Origin: Umbilicaria muhlenbergii
Lineage: Eukaryota; Ascomycota; Lecanoromycetes; Umbilicariales; Umbilicariaceae
Assembly: GCA_000611775.1 (NCBI GenBank)
Contig: KK106983.1
Coordinates: 5,027,818 to 5,091,817, forward strand
DNA: 64,000 nt
Direction of reading: 5' to 3'
Shown: positions 9,801 through 21,174 of the stretch, piece after piece
Position numbering within the stretch: position 1 is the first letter of the stretch
How the letters are laid out: each line of letters starts with the position of its first letter
Program-made: the position numbers and the translations under genes
The notes under the pieces: generated by a model
What the model was told of the DNA's origin: nothing
Databases searched by the model: none
Seen by the model: only the letters and a program-made list of their open reading frames with translations

Positions 9801-11419
9801 AGCCAAGGATGAAAAAATAGGAGCGGGATTGAGTACATGTTTCGACAATGAATAAGTGATAAAAGACAACATGGAGGCGAAGATCGGAAGGGACATCGAA
9901 ACAGCGTTGATCGCGTTTCTGATAGCGAGTAGCACTTGGATCGCCCTGATTTCGCGCATCCTAATTTCACGGATCCTTTCCAGAAAGCTGCTTTCCCAGC
10001 CAAAGTACTTTACGAACCTTACTGCCTGTAAGATTTCTTGTGTGAGCGACACTCTTTGGTCAGTGATCTTGTTGATTGCTCGTCTTCGTGCGAACAGTGT
10101 CTTGATCGCCTTGGTAAGGACTGGCAAACCAATGACGAGCAGAGCAAACCCTGCAAGGGCGGAGTATGTTAGATTTATGATGAGAACAACGAGCGTGACC
10201 AGAATCGCTACAGGTGAGGTCCATGTCAAATGGAACATGCCAAAGGCCTGATCCACACGGTAGGTGTCCGTAGACATGAGATTGACAACTCTCCCGTTGG
10301 CCCATCCTACGCCGTCGCCAGCGACGCCTCGTGCCTTGTCCGCTGTGACCAGAGGTCCTCCTTTTGGGTTTAACTTCTTGTTCATCATTCTTTTGAAAAA
10401 GCCTTCCTTAGCTCTTGCGTTGTCCTTCGCATCGTCATTACTCCCCTGCTGTTGAGCATCTCCATTGGTGATGGCCCTTCCACCAGCTTTGGCTCGCCCT
10501 GATAACTTCATCGCCTTCTCGAAAATGACCGTGATGAGCACCCCTCTTGTCTGCGCACCTACCATAAAACCGCGGTAGATGAAGTGATTGGTAGCTAGAC
10601 TCTGGACCATTTGCATGGCAGTAATTCCGATCACCAATCCAAAGCCCTTTCCAAGGTTCGGCGCCCCCGCCCCCTTCTTCTGTGCGTAGTATGCGTCCGT
10701 AGCGAAAGCGATGAGATATTTCAACGTGAACGGTGACATGACTTGGAAAACGCTAGCGAACAAACTACAAAGGCCTCCCAGCCAGAACTCGAATTTGAAT
10801 GTCTCGTGTAAGGCCCACACAAGAGGGTACTTGTCGCCTCGAGCAACCCGTTTCTTGAAAGAGACTGTGAGCTTCGCAGATAAAACCTCGGCGCTTCGAT
10901 CGGGATTCACGAGCCATATATCATTCAGCTCCAATGGGCGTTGGTACCCAGTCTGAGACATGTGTTAGCATGCGCGAATCGGGCTGTGGTTCAAAGATAA
11001 AATACCGCCATCAAGGGCGCCATCCACTGAAAAACCAACATGCTGAAGAAGCTGGCGCCATACTCGCGAGACACCATCCTCTCCTTCGGCACTGGCGGTT
11101 CCTTGCCCCATTTCAACGGGTTCATGTTCTTGTACCATGGCTTCTTCTCTTTCGCTTGGACCGTACTTTTCGTCTCGGTGGTGAAAGTCGATGTTGTCGT
11201 AACCTGTGTAATTGTTCTATGCGCCGATGGGCGAGTTTTCTTCTCTTCCGAATCCGACCCAGATCTCGACCTGCTACTGCCCCCAGATATAGATTCGACA
11301 TATTGTAGCGGTTCGGTCGCGACGGGCTCCGAGGTATTCGTAGCGTGAGCAGCGCCGACTGGATCAGTGGAGGCATACTCCTTCTCTGAATGACTGTTTT
11401 CAGCCATGTTCGAGCGCAT
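6874..11419 (-). CDS. ABC transporter, ABCC (MRP) subfamily, Yor1-like
   Basis: Exons 11006-11419, 9023-10952 and 6874-8966 (introns 53 and 56 bp) give 1478 residues, close to yeast Yor1. A hydrophilic acidic/Ser-rich N-terminus leads to the KERMVSREYGASFFS region. TMD1 contains a long hydrophilic loop (about residues 315-365). NBD1 has Walker A GGVGSGKSS, signature VSGGQKQR and Walker B ILMDDPLSAVDAHVG; the Asp after the Walker B Asp is the degenerate site typical of ABCC. A Lys/Glu linker precedes TMD2. NBD2 has GRTGAGKSS, signature FSLGQRQL and CDEATSSVD. There is no extra N-terminal TMD0. Both introns sit in conserved blocks (PLMA/TGYQRPLE and PLS/AVDAH), which fixes the splice sites. Likely plasma-membrane export of organic anions or toxic compounds; the substrate cannot be read from sequence. 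An alternative start is ATG 11407. Confidence 0.92.
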
Positions 11420-12574
11420 GGCAAAGGAGAGGGTCGAAGTGGACGACTCCAGTCGAGTGCAGATGGTGTCGTAACAGACGGGAGGCTTGTAAGGCACCAG
11501 CTAGGCAGCATTAGAGCGTGCCCTCGCGTCTTCGGCGTTAGTAGTAAATCCTTCCATTGCCACTCAATCCTCGCCCGATGCGACCAAGGATCATCATGCA
11601 TTCACGCGAAGCAGATCTGACCATTGGGATTGGGGAGATCGGATGAACCTTGGGTGAACTAGCAAAGCTTAACTTCTTAGTTCATTTAGTGCCTGCAGAG
11701 CTTGGTAAGCACGGTAAGGTAAGGTAAGCAACAGAGCCAGTGGTGGCGTCTGCGTCGTGCAGAGAACGGAAGATGAACATGATGAAACAGTCCCAGGTCG
11801 GGACAAAGCCAGGCCGACGCTGGGACTCACGCTCCGTTCGATTGGACGGGGCAAGACCGTTGCGTCACGCCTGCCAGGCAGTTCGGTGACTCACCCCATC
11901 GAAGGTGCATTCCCCAACACGGGTCGCACAACAACCGTTGGAATGTTTTCATGTCCACGGTAGCTAAGCGCAGGCACCAGAAAGAAACCTGGAAGGCAGA
12001 CGCATCGGGAACATGCAGTAAAAGAGAGAGTGCTGCGGCTTGCGGGAGAGATCCTTCTGGGCCGTCCCTTTGGCGGCACCCACATGTTCTGTGTGACCGT
12101 CAGACAAGCCCTGGTACTTTCTTTGCCATTTATCCGAGCAAGACTCGATCTTGTAAGCCCAGCGATATACTCGTATAAGGTACCCAGAGAAGCTTGCATA
12201 TTCTAGCTTCATTGTTGAACTTCAGGAGGCGGTGACGGTCGAGCGAAGGCGGCAGGCCATACAGCATATCGTCGGGTCCGAGCTGAAAAGTCAGATCTCG
12301 CGTTGGATACTCGGAGTAGAAGCCGTGCAAACAGTTGGCCAAGGCCCCCGCTTAGCCGCATCCGAACACTAGCAACATGTGCTACCAAGCAGTCCTCTAG
12401 CAACAGAATTGAATACCCTGATATTGATTACGTTTACGACTATGAAGTTTGCCCACGGAACGATGTTATCTCGGATCTGATCAATGTTGACATTGCAGAA
12501 GCGTCCGGGTATCATAGTCCCTCGAAGCCGTCTATATTCTCTCGAGCACTGTCCTCGCAACCTCGACGGCCACT
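11420..12574. other. 1.15-kb intergenic region: ABC transporter promoter and OAT 3' flank
   Basis: No gene recognised. It contains the short GGTAA tandem at 11704-11728. The + strand frame ending at 12578 overlaps the OAT stop and shows no family resemblance. Confidence 0.4.
11704..11728. repeat. GGTAA short tandem
   Basis: Four GGTAA units, three of them directly adjacent (11713-11727), lie about 290 bp upstream of the ABC transporter start. This may be a simple slippage repeat. Confidence 0.5.
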
Positions 12575-14132
12575 CTAATTCTCAACCGTAATCTGCACAT
12601 TCTTCTCCGATGGAGGTATCACCTCGTCCTCCTCCTCCCCTTTCAGCCCCGACAATTCCTTGATCGACGTATCGATGATATCCAACGCCTTTTGAATCTC
12701 CTCCTCGGTGATGACCAGGGGAGGCGCAAGGCGGATGATATTTTGGTGGGTAGGTTTCGCCTTCAAATCATCAGCATCCCCGTTCTTTTTCACATGGGCA
12801 ATTTTGAGAGCTCTGCCCACCAGTAAACCCTTCTCTTTCATGAGCATGCAAAGATCCCACGCACTGTGGCCGCCTGTCTTGGTCTCGTCAATCACGATGG
12901 CATTGAGGAGACCTTTGCCACGGATCGTCTTGATCGTCGGGCTGTTTAGGTCCTTCAGTCCTTGACGGAAGAGGTTACCCAGACGCTCGGCGCGGGCCAC
13001 CATATCCTCGTCTCTCACGAGCTCCAAAGCTCGAATAGCCACTGCACATCCGAGAGGATTCCCACCATACGTGGAACCATGTGTACCAGGCTCGACAGTG
13101 AGCATCACCTCCTTTCGGCCCAGAACACACGAGACCGGATACATGCCACCCGAGATCGCTTTTCCGAGAAGGACCATATCGGGCTTGATGCCACTCCATT
13201 CGTGGCACAAGAGCTTACCTGTTCTTGCAATACCTGTCTGAATCTCATCGCAGATCAGGAGTACATTGTGTTTGTCGCAGAGAGCTCGAACTTCCTCCAG
13301 GTAGTTCTCGTCTGGGACCACGATGCCAGCCTCACCTTGAATTGGCTCGACGAGGAAAGCAGCTGTTTTCTCCCCGTGAGCTTCAAGCGCGGATTTTAGA
13401 GCTGGGATGTCATTAAATGGCAAGAGCTTTTTCGTCTTTGGGCATAGAGGCCCAACGTTGGGAAGGTATGGACCATAGTTATCCCGTGATTCAGGGTCTG
13501 TGGACATTGATATCGCTCCAAACTGGTCAACATATTAGATCTCCGACGACAATGATGTCCAAGGCATAGTTACGCACAGTCCTTCCATGGAAGTTCTCCG
13601 TCACACTCAGTACTAACGCTTCGTTCTGCGGGATACCTTTCACTTTGTAGCCCCATTTCCTTGCAATTTTGACAGCTGTCTCGACCGCTTCCGCTCCTGT
13701 GTTCATCGGCAGGACCATATCGAAATCAAAAAAGCGGGTGACGAACTCGGCAAAGCGAGGAAAGACATCATTGTAGAAAGCCCTCGAACTGAGGGTCAAT
13801 CTTGACGCTTGTTCTGTCAACGCCTTGACCAGTTCTGGATGGCAGTGGCCCTGATTCACAGCACTGTAGGCTGAAAGGAAATCAAGGTACTGTTTGCCCT
13901 CTGGATCCCATACTGACGTGCCTGATGCGCGAGCGAATACTATTGGCAGCGGGTGGTAGTTGTGGGCGGCGTGCGTATGCTCGGAGTGGATGGCTGCCTC
14001 CGATGAGGCCGAGTGATAGCGTGATGGATCCGGGGTACCGGTAGGGTGGAAGGCAGGGGCCGTGGCCTTCAACGTGGTTCCGTTCGAGCCATTCGTGTGG
14101 CCGTTGGCTGCAGCTGTTGCGATAGGTGCCAT
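12575..14132 (-). CDS. Ornithine aminotransferase (ornithine-oxo-acid transaminase)
   Basis: Exons 13578-14132 and 12575-13522 around a 55-bp intron give 500 residues. The enzyme is a class III PLP aminotransferase converting ornithine and 2-oxoglutarate to glutamate semialdehyde and glutamate, in arginine catabolism (yeast CAR2). Visible hallmarks are [13 protein letters not shown], the [17 protein letters not shown] block in which the intron falls, [12 protein letters not shown], the Asp of [12 protein letters not shown], the PLP lysine in LLGKAISGG (about Lys306), and [15 protein letters not shown]. About 60 extra residues precede the catalytic domain. They are low-complexity and do not look like a clear mitochondrial presequence, so cytosolic location is likely, as in other fungi. 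A second ornithine-using enzyme, ODC, lies about 3 kb away. Confidence 0.95.
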
Positions 14133-14655
14133 GTTAGCGATCGGTCTTCTTGTATGTGACTGCTGGTATCGCTTGATAGGCTGTGCAGCTTGATCTTAGA
14201 GTTTGTCCAATGAATTGCAGTATATTGGCTTGTTATGAGGGAGTTGTTATTCGAGGAGACTCTTCGCTGTTCTTGTACTTCTTTAATAGGGACGAAGAAA
14301 CTTCAGGCTCTAATCCTCTAAGTGCAAGTGCACCCTTTTTATGATCACAAGCGCAGATAACCGTCCAGACCTGCCTTTAGAGGTGGGTGTTTGTTGTGAC
14401 GTCCAATGGCTTGAATTGGGATTTCAACTATTCGTCAGTACCTGCTCTTAGAGGTTGACATTGCGGGGCAATCCTTAGTTGCCTTTGCAGGCCTAGGTCC
14501 TCCGGCTCTTGGCGGCAAAGGCCCGGCAGCCGCCTAGACAAAGCCTGTTTTTGTGCCCAGCGTGCCCAGGGAGTCGGTACAGTCTAACCCCTCCCCCAAT
14601 AAAAACGGAATTTTAAAGCAGCCGGGGCTTCGAGCTTCAGGCATCATCCAAAGCG
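14133..14655. other. Divergent promoter region between OAT and PIG-B
   Basis: Holds the upstream regions of both genes. Two similar 18-bp elements (ACCTGCCTTTAGAGGTGG near 14370 and ACCTGCTCTTAGAGGTTG near 14440), plus an inverted CCTCTAAG near 14315, form a repeated motif that could be a regulatory site. This is only a pattern match by eye. Confidence 0.35.
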
Positions 14656-17069
14656 ATGTGCTCCTCCGTACTTCCTTCGCGGTCAGAACCGCGAAGCCCG
14701 TCGTCGATGCCTACGACCCCTACATCAGAGGCGTCGACAAAGATTGAGAGTGGGTCCACGAGCATGATGCCCTCTCAATACGAGGAGAAATCATATCGGC
14801 GACGCGCTTTCGAGCACGCGCGTGATGCTGCAACTTCTCAAGACATCTTGCTGTTCCTGGTCGCCTTTCGAATCCTCAACGCGCTTAGTATCAGAACGTT
14901 CTTCCAGCCAGATGAATACTTCCAGTCGCTTGAGCCGGCATGGGAGATGGCTTTTGGTTCTGATAGTGGAGCCTGGATAACATGGGTGAGTTGCTTGCCC
15001 GCGCCACGAGTCGGTGTTTACTGACAAGCGCGTAGGAGTGGAAACACCAACTGCGTTCGGCCATATATCCTGCTATGTATGCTGCTGTTTATCGTCTCTC
15101 GTCCTACATCTCACAAGCGTTACAATTATCTCCCTCTTACCATGCGGATCTGATGATAGCTGCGCCGAAAATACTGCAGGCGGTGTTCGCTGCCCTGGGG
15201 GATTACTACACTTGGAAACTAGGGGAAAGAATGTATGGGCGAGGGAGTAACGAGGCTTGGGCAGCTGTATGTAGTGTTCATAGCAATCAATCCAGAACCC
15301 CTACCATGGTTACGTAAAACCAGGCTGATACTCTAACCCGTGGATGTTGTAGCTTGCCCTAACGGTCTGCAGTCCGTGGCAATGGTTCTGTTCCACGCGC
15401 ACACTGTCCAATTGCCTGGAGACAACTCTGACAATCATTGCACTGCATTCATGGCCGTGGCATTGGTCAATGGAACCTACCGGTAAAGAAAAACTGGATG
15501 ATAACGGTCTACGGATAGATGAAAGTCAGGGGTCCTGGCATCCTGGAAAGGAGACTCACGAGCTTGCAAAGTTAGTATTCTTTGGTCTATGCGTGAAAAT
15601 ATACGTTTTCTGACCGTGAACAGGTTAAGACGTTGTTTACTTTTGGCAGCAACCGCGTGTGTACTGAGGCCAACGAATCTACTCATTTGGATCTGTCTTA
15701 CAAGCCTATCGTGGTTCCGCCCCGGGACCCAAGGCCGGCCGGTCCCGTTTCGAGGGATCAAAGCCGTGAATTCGATGTTTACATCACTCCCCTCCTTAAA
15801 CCGAGCTACCAAAAGGGAACGTATAGTTCTGATACGAGAGGCATTCCTATGCGGGTACGTTCTACCAAGACCTTTCCAGCAAACCCTCTCATAACAACCC
15901 TCACATCTAGCTCTCTCATCCTCTTCCTCTCCGCCCTCGTCGACCGCATCTATTACCGCACCTGGACCTTCCCCCCCCTGCGCTTCCTCTACTACAACAT
16001 CGCGCAATCCCTAGCCATTTTCTATGGCCGCAACGCCTGGCACTACTACCTAACGCAAGGCTACCCCCTCCTCCTGACCACCATCCTACCCTTCGCCCTA
16101 GTCGGCATCTACCAATCCCTATTCCCGTCTCTACCCGCACCACCATCCTCCACCAACACCACAAAATCCCACCTCGCAACCACCTCCCTCTTCGTCCCCG
16201 CCATCCTCTCCCTAATCTCCCACAAAGAAGTCCGCTTCATCTACCCCCTCCTCCCCCCCCTNNNNNNNCCCCTCCTCGCCTCCCCCCCCTTCACCACCTT
16301 CTTCCTCCCCGCCCTCTCCCCCGCCTCCTCCACCCGCAACACCACCCCCTCATTCCTAAAACGCACCATCCTCCTCCCCCCCCTCCTCCTCACCACCCTC
16401 CTCCTCGCCCTCCTCCCCACAACCTACCACCAACCCGCCCCCCTAACAACCCTCTCCTACCTCCGCTCCCAACACGAAACGCTCTACCTCTCCCAACCTC
16501 CTCCCCCGTCCTCCCGACGCCCCAGCCTCGCGCCCGCTCCCACAACAATGACCGTCGGCTTCCTCACCCCCTGCCACAGCACCCCCTGGCGCTCCCACCT
16601 CATCCACCCCTCCATCCACGCCTGGGCCCTCACCTGCTCCCCGCCCGTCGGTCTCAACGCCACCGCCCGCTCTGGCTACGTCGACGAAGCAGATCGCTTT
16701 TACGCCGACCCCGTCGCGTTCCTCAAGCAAGAACTCGGTCCGCCGCCGCGGTCGCAGTTTGCTGGTGTGGCGGCGAGACAGGGCTTGGTGGTGCCGAAGG
16801 AGGTGGATGGGGCTGGCGACGAGGACGGTGGGGGAGGATGGGATGGCAAGGCCGGACGGAAGATGTGGCCGGAGTATTTGGTGTTTTTCGAACAGGCGGA
16901 GGGGGTGATGGGGACGGTGTTGAGGGGGAGTGGGTATGTGGAGTGTTGGCGAGGGTGGAATAGTTGGGGGCATGATGATTGGAGGAGGAGGGGGGATATG
17001 GTGGTATGGTGTTTGAATCAGAGGAAGGATGCTGTGGAGGGGAAGAAGAGGACGGGGTTTTGGTCATGA
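14656..17069 (+). CDS. GPI10: GPI mannosyltransferase III (PIG-B / GPI10), GT22 family
   Basis: Five exons (14656-14985, 15036-15266, 15353-15570, 15624-15854, 15911-17069) give about 722 residues. The enzyme adds the third mannose to the GPI precursor in the ER membrane. Evidence: the GT22 motif [15 protein letters not shown] with Glu/Asp residues near the N-terminus; conserved [57 protein letters not shown]; the [12 protein letters not shown] signature; and a C-terminal [14 protein letters not shown] block. Multiple hydrophobic segments fit a polytopic ER enzyme. Seven N bases at 16262-16268 lie in a poly-C tract right after [12 protein letters not shown]. The frame holds across them as written, but the true gap length is unknown. 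Composition flips from C-rich to G-rich near 16700. Confidence 0.9.
16262..16268. other. Assembly gap (7 N) inside PIG-B
   Basis: Seven undetermined bases interrupt a long C-rich coding tract. The reading frame is open on both sides in the same phase. Confidence 0.98.
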
Positions 17070-17346
17070 AAAGTGAGGTCATCGTGCTTCATAATCGTGC
17101 GGTTGTAACACCAGAGGAAAGGAGCTTCAGCGGCGCAATTTCTCAGCTCATAGGTATTGTGGCCGGGGTGGAGTTTGATGCGACGCGATATCAAATTAAT
17201 GCAAGCTCCTAAGAGTCCATCTATTCTAATCTCGAAAGCAAGAAATTCCTCCGTCTATAAGATGCCACGCGAAGCTCATTTTCCAACTCTTCTCTAATGC
17301 TCCTCTATGCCACTATCTCCAACCTCCTTCTCATCTTTACACTTTA

Positions 17347-18718
17347 TCAATACTCGAGAATGGCCGATGCACCAGGCTCGCTCGAAATGTAGACCACATC
17401 ATGCTTGTCTGTAAAGCCGTTGAAGCGTGTAGCAGAGCACCTGGTGTATGCGCCCATTTCCTCGAAATATAGCCAATCTCCAACGTCCAAGACCTCGTGG
17501 AAGGTACAGCTCTCGGTGATACGATCGATGCCATCGCATGTCGGGCCCCAGATGGAGTACTCGGTGACGCGGCCTGATTGAGAGCCTCTACGGGCCCTGT
17601 TCTTCCCGCCACTCTGTAGGATCCGAGGGACTGGGTGCTGGTGGTCGAAAATGATGCTCGAGAAATTGCCATAAACTCCATCGTTCAAGTAGAGCATGTA
17701 CGAAGTCGTCCTGGTAGCGGGATCTTCAAGGTCGCGGCGGGCGATAACATTGCATGCTAATGTGAAAGCCGATGAGACATAGTACCTCCCAGGCTCCCCG
17801 ATGATACGAATGTTTGGCGGGAAGTATTCATCGAGAGCCTCGCTGAGGACACGTGCCATTTTCTCGAAAGTATCGCCGGTGAAGCCACCTCCCACATCCA
17901 GTGTCTTCATGTCGTAACCAATGTCGGCTGCTTGGTCGAAGACAACGCGAGCGTCACGAACAGCTTTGACAAAGGACTCAGGGTCGGAAGCCCCGGATCC
18001 CACATGGAAACTGACACCAACTACGTTAAGGTCGAGTTCTTTTGCTAACTCCAACAGCTCTTGTGTACAGTCCAGAGAAGCCCCAAATTTGAGGCTCAAA
18101 CGACACAAGCTCGAAGAATCGTCTGTCAAGATCCGGAGAAAGAGTTCGGCGTTGGGAAACAAAGCCTTGGTCTTGTACAGTTCGTCGGCGTTGTCGAAAG
18201 TCATCTGCTTGACACCTTGCTGGGCCGCGTAACGCACGTACGACTTGGTCTTGCAAGGCTGAGCATAGATGATCCGGGACGAATCCACGCCCATGTTGAG
18301 CACCTGCTCAATCTCTGCCTTCGAAGCGCAGTCGAAGCCAGTCCCGAGCCCCGCCAGTAGGCGGAGGATTTCGGGGTCTGGGTTGCATTTGACGGCTACC
18401 ACTCCTTAGTACATGTGTTTCAAGAGTCGTCAAGGCTGGGACAGTCTTACCATAATGAGGCTTTACTCTCTTCAAATTCATCTTCCAGCGGAGGTGTTGC
18501 CGGTACACCTCTCCCATATCAGCCACAAAGAAGGCATCTTCCTCCCCAGCCTCACAGACATCGGTGTTGATGTCTGCAATACGGTTCGTCAACGCATCTT
18601 TGACAAGTTCCTTGGAAGTATCCGGCCCGTAGTGAGCATTCTTTTCGGTTTTCAATTGTTCTGTATTAAGAACGATTGATGCATATTGTTCGGTAGTAGT
18701 AATGGCCGATGGTGCCAT
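17347..18718 (-). CDS. Ornithine decarboxylase
   Basis: Exons 18451-18718 and 17347-18395 around a 55-bp intron give 438 residues. This PLP enzyme of alanine-racemase fold makes putrescine, the first step of polyamine synthesis (yeast SPE1). Splicing joins HYG to CCGTC, restoring RVKPHYAVKCNPDP with the PLP lysine at residue 92. Other hallmarks are FDCASKAEI, HVGSGASD, LDVGGGF, the phosphate-binding GEPGRYYV, YLNDGVYGNFS, and the catalytic Cys376 in WGPTCDG. The length fits fungal ODCs. The first ATG of the frame is 18718. There is no upstream ATG in the 250 bp before it, so control by an upstream reading frame close to the start is not supported. The gene ends 277 bp from the PIG-B stop, in convergent orientation. 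Confidence 0.96.
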
Positions 18719-19939
18719 TCCCTTGCAACAATGCAAGCTTTGGGTTGATTTCAGATACTCGAAGGGTCCTGTTAGGGAGGTCGGAAACGATCACTGCCCA
18801 GGCTGATCTGGCAAATCCTCCGCGACTCTTCCTCCGGAAGAGGAAGAACCTCTAGGGACGTCCTATGCGGCAGCTGCGGAGTGTGGGGCGACAAGGGGGT
18901 GTTTGGAGGGGTCTCAAGCAGCGGGACTTTGGAGTCGCAAAGTGTTTCCAGCAGGGGGTGGGAGGTCGTTGAGGATGTGCCGATGCGGGCGTGTGGACGG
19001 ATCTTGAAGGGCAAATTGCGTCAAGGGCGGTGGGGCCGTGTTGAGAGGGGCCCTTTGAGAGGATCAAAGGTAATCCGACTCAGTGTCGAATGTTTGTCTG
19101 TGGATTGTCAGCTCAGACGTGTTCAATAGCACAGTCAGTGGTGGCGACCGCGGCCAGGGGCAACGGGGCTGCTCACAGGTGCGGCGATCGGCAGAAGCCA
19201 GATTTTGTCAGAAGCAACTGCAGTGTACTATCTTCTCTTTGATGGACTCCAGGCTTTTCGGTTTTGGCGGTGGAGTGGCAATGGATGAGGGAATATTGGG
19301 ATGAGGAGGGATTTTCGGCGGTGGGAGGGCTACTTTGTGTAACACAATTTCCGTGACTAGCACCGCCAGGCCGCTAAGTTATGACACAACCGGCGGAGAA
19401 GAGCCGATTCCCATTACATAAATACCGCAGTGCCGTCATTGCAGGTAATAGCAGAGCGATGCCTGACTCTTCCCGAATCGTCTACGAGGACGGGCGCTCA
19501 GATTGGTAATCAATCGAATCTATCCAGACCGATCATTCCTTGCATTCATGCTTTCACCGATATTTGCCCTTCTTCTCGTACCCTAAGCGGTTGACACTAA
19601 GCCTCTTCTGTAAAATGGCTTCTTCGGGTAACGAAGCTTGCACCGTTCGGAAGGCCTTTTGATCCTTCCATTGTGCAAAGGGTCTATGAGCACACTAGCA
19701 TATTGTTATCCTCTGTTCGAGTTGTTTTTCAATCCACAGAATATTGGATTCCTCTGATCCACCACATCCAGCAAAAGCGCAGCACAGAATCAGCTCTTCT
19801 GACCGGTTGAAGAACGCCGAACAGAACAAGCCTTGCGGCGAAGTGTCTACACAGTAGTCTAACGGGTTATTGAGTCTATATGAACAAACGCCCCGGCTGC
19901 TGTCTTAGAATTAGACTGATGGACAAAGATTGTGACAAA
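18719..19939. other. 1.2-kb intergenic region: ODC upstream region and CCP1 3' flank
   Basis: No gene recognised. The part nearest ODC (18720-19050) is free of minus-strand ATG over about 250 bp and could be a long 5' leader; this is inference only. Confidence 0.4.
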
Positions 19940-21174
19940 CTAAACGGTTGGTTTGAGCTCCATGCGATCTTCCTCCTTGCTGGTGAAGGGCACACCAAGC
20001 TCGAATAGCTTGACGATGACATCCCGGAATTCGGAGAAGAAGACCTGGTCATCCTTTGCGTACCGCTCAACGTGTTTGCGGAACACCTTATCCTTGATCA
20101 ATGCCATATCCGTTGGCAGCATCATCAGGGACTTGGACGTCTTGTCTTCATACTGCTTCGGTCCGTTCCACTTCCGGAAGTTCCACTTTTCACCCAAGAG
20201 CAGCCGGTAATAGTCGTTTGACATGACCGTTGGGCTGAAGCTCCATGGACCCTCGAACCCACTCCGGTCGGTGTGGCATCGTCCCAAGGCATGGGCGCCA
20301 CTGAGAGCCACGATCTCGCGGTCATCGAAGCCCATACGGCCGAAGATGGCACGGAGATGATCGTGCTCCTTGGATCCATCTGGGAGTCTTCCGTCCGGTG
20401 TGCACATCGAGACATCTCTATCCTTGCGTCCAGGGCGCCAGGGAATGGTCGGGCCTTGCATTTCCTGGATGGCACACACGCCAGCCAGCGTCCAGAGATC
20501 GGAGTAGGTGATCCATGGGAATTGCTCTACAGCGTACGTTAGCTGTTATTGTCGGTGACGGTAAAGGAACACTTACCCTTGACAGGCTCTAAGAAATCGC
20601 GAGCTGCTTTGAGTCCGGCGTTGGCGCCATGGTCGCCCTCGGGTGCAAAGCGCATGGTGGCACCGTTCGACCCACCGGTGTTGGTCTCCTTGTCATATCT
20701 GTAACCATGTCAGCGATTGCCTCGCTAGCCGGCGATACAGAGTTACACTCACGTTCCACTGCAGTGCCACGCCAACCGCACCAGCACCGGCCCGTAACTT
20801 CCATCATCATAATCATCCTTCTCTTCCAAACGCGATGCGATCATGTTGTAGACTTTCTGGTAGTCGTCCTTTGTGGGAGTGAAGATCCCCTTCGTCTCTC
20901 CAGCGCTACCCTCCTTCAAATTTCCGAGGCCTCCATTGGTGGCGAAGAAGTAGGCTCCCGCGCCACCTGCAAGTGCGAGCCCGAGTCCCACATATAGTCC
21001 CGTCCTCGAAGATTTAGGGCCAGCTTCTGACGCGTAGCCACGGCGTGAAGAGGATTGGAACGTGTGTCGTGGTAGGGCAAAGCGAGCATTTCGGGTGGCC
21101 GAGGTTTTGACGGTGGAAGCTGCGGGTGTTGCGCGCGATGCCAGGCGTGTGAAGGCCCTTGCTGTCGAAGCCAT
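19940..21174 (-). CDS. CCP1: Mitochondrial cytochrome c peroxidase
   Basis: Exons 20753-21174, 20577-20698 and 19940-20526 (introns 54 and 50 bp) give 376 residues. This class I heme peroxidase reduces H2O2 with electrons from cytochrome c in the mitochondrial intermembrane space. The start at [15 protein letters not shown] gives an Arg/Ser/Ala-rich mitochondrial presequence, followed by a hydrophobic stop-transfer helix ([18 protein letters not shown]), the bipartite signal expected for CCP. Distal site: Arg133, Trp136 and His137 in RLAWHCSGT, where the first intron falls. Proximal His lies in [11 protein letters not shown]. The conserved Trp that forms the radical site is in [18 protein letters not shown], and the Asp partner is in LPTDMALI. 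All catalytic residues appear intact. Confidence 0.95.

Noticed and set aside
18772-19014. 80-codon frame just upstream of ornithine decarboxylase, considered as a regulatory upstream reading frame
   Set aside because: Its first codon is TTG, and no minus-strand ATG occurs in about 250 bp before the ODC start.
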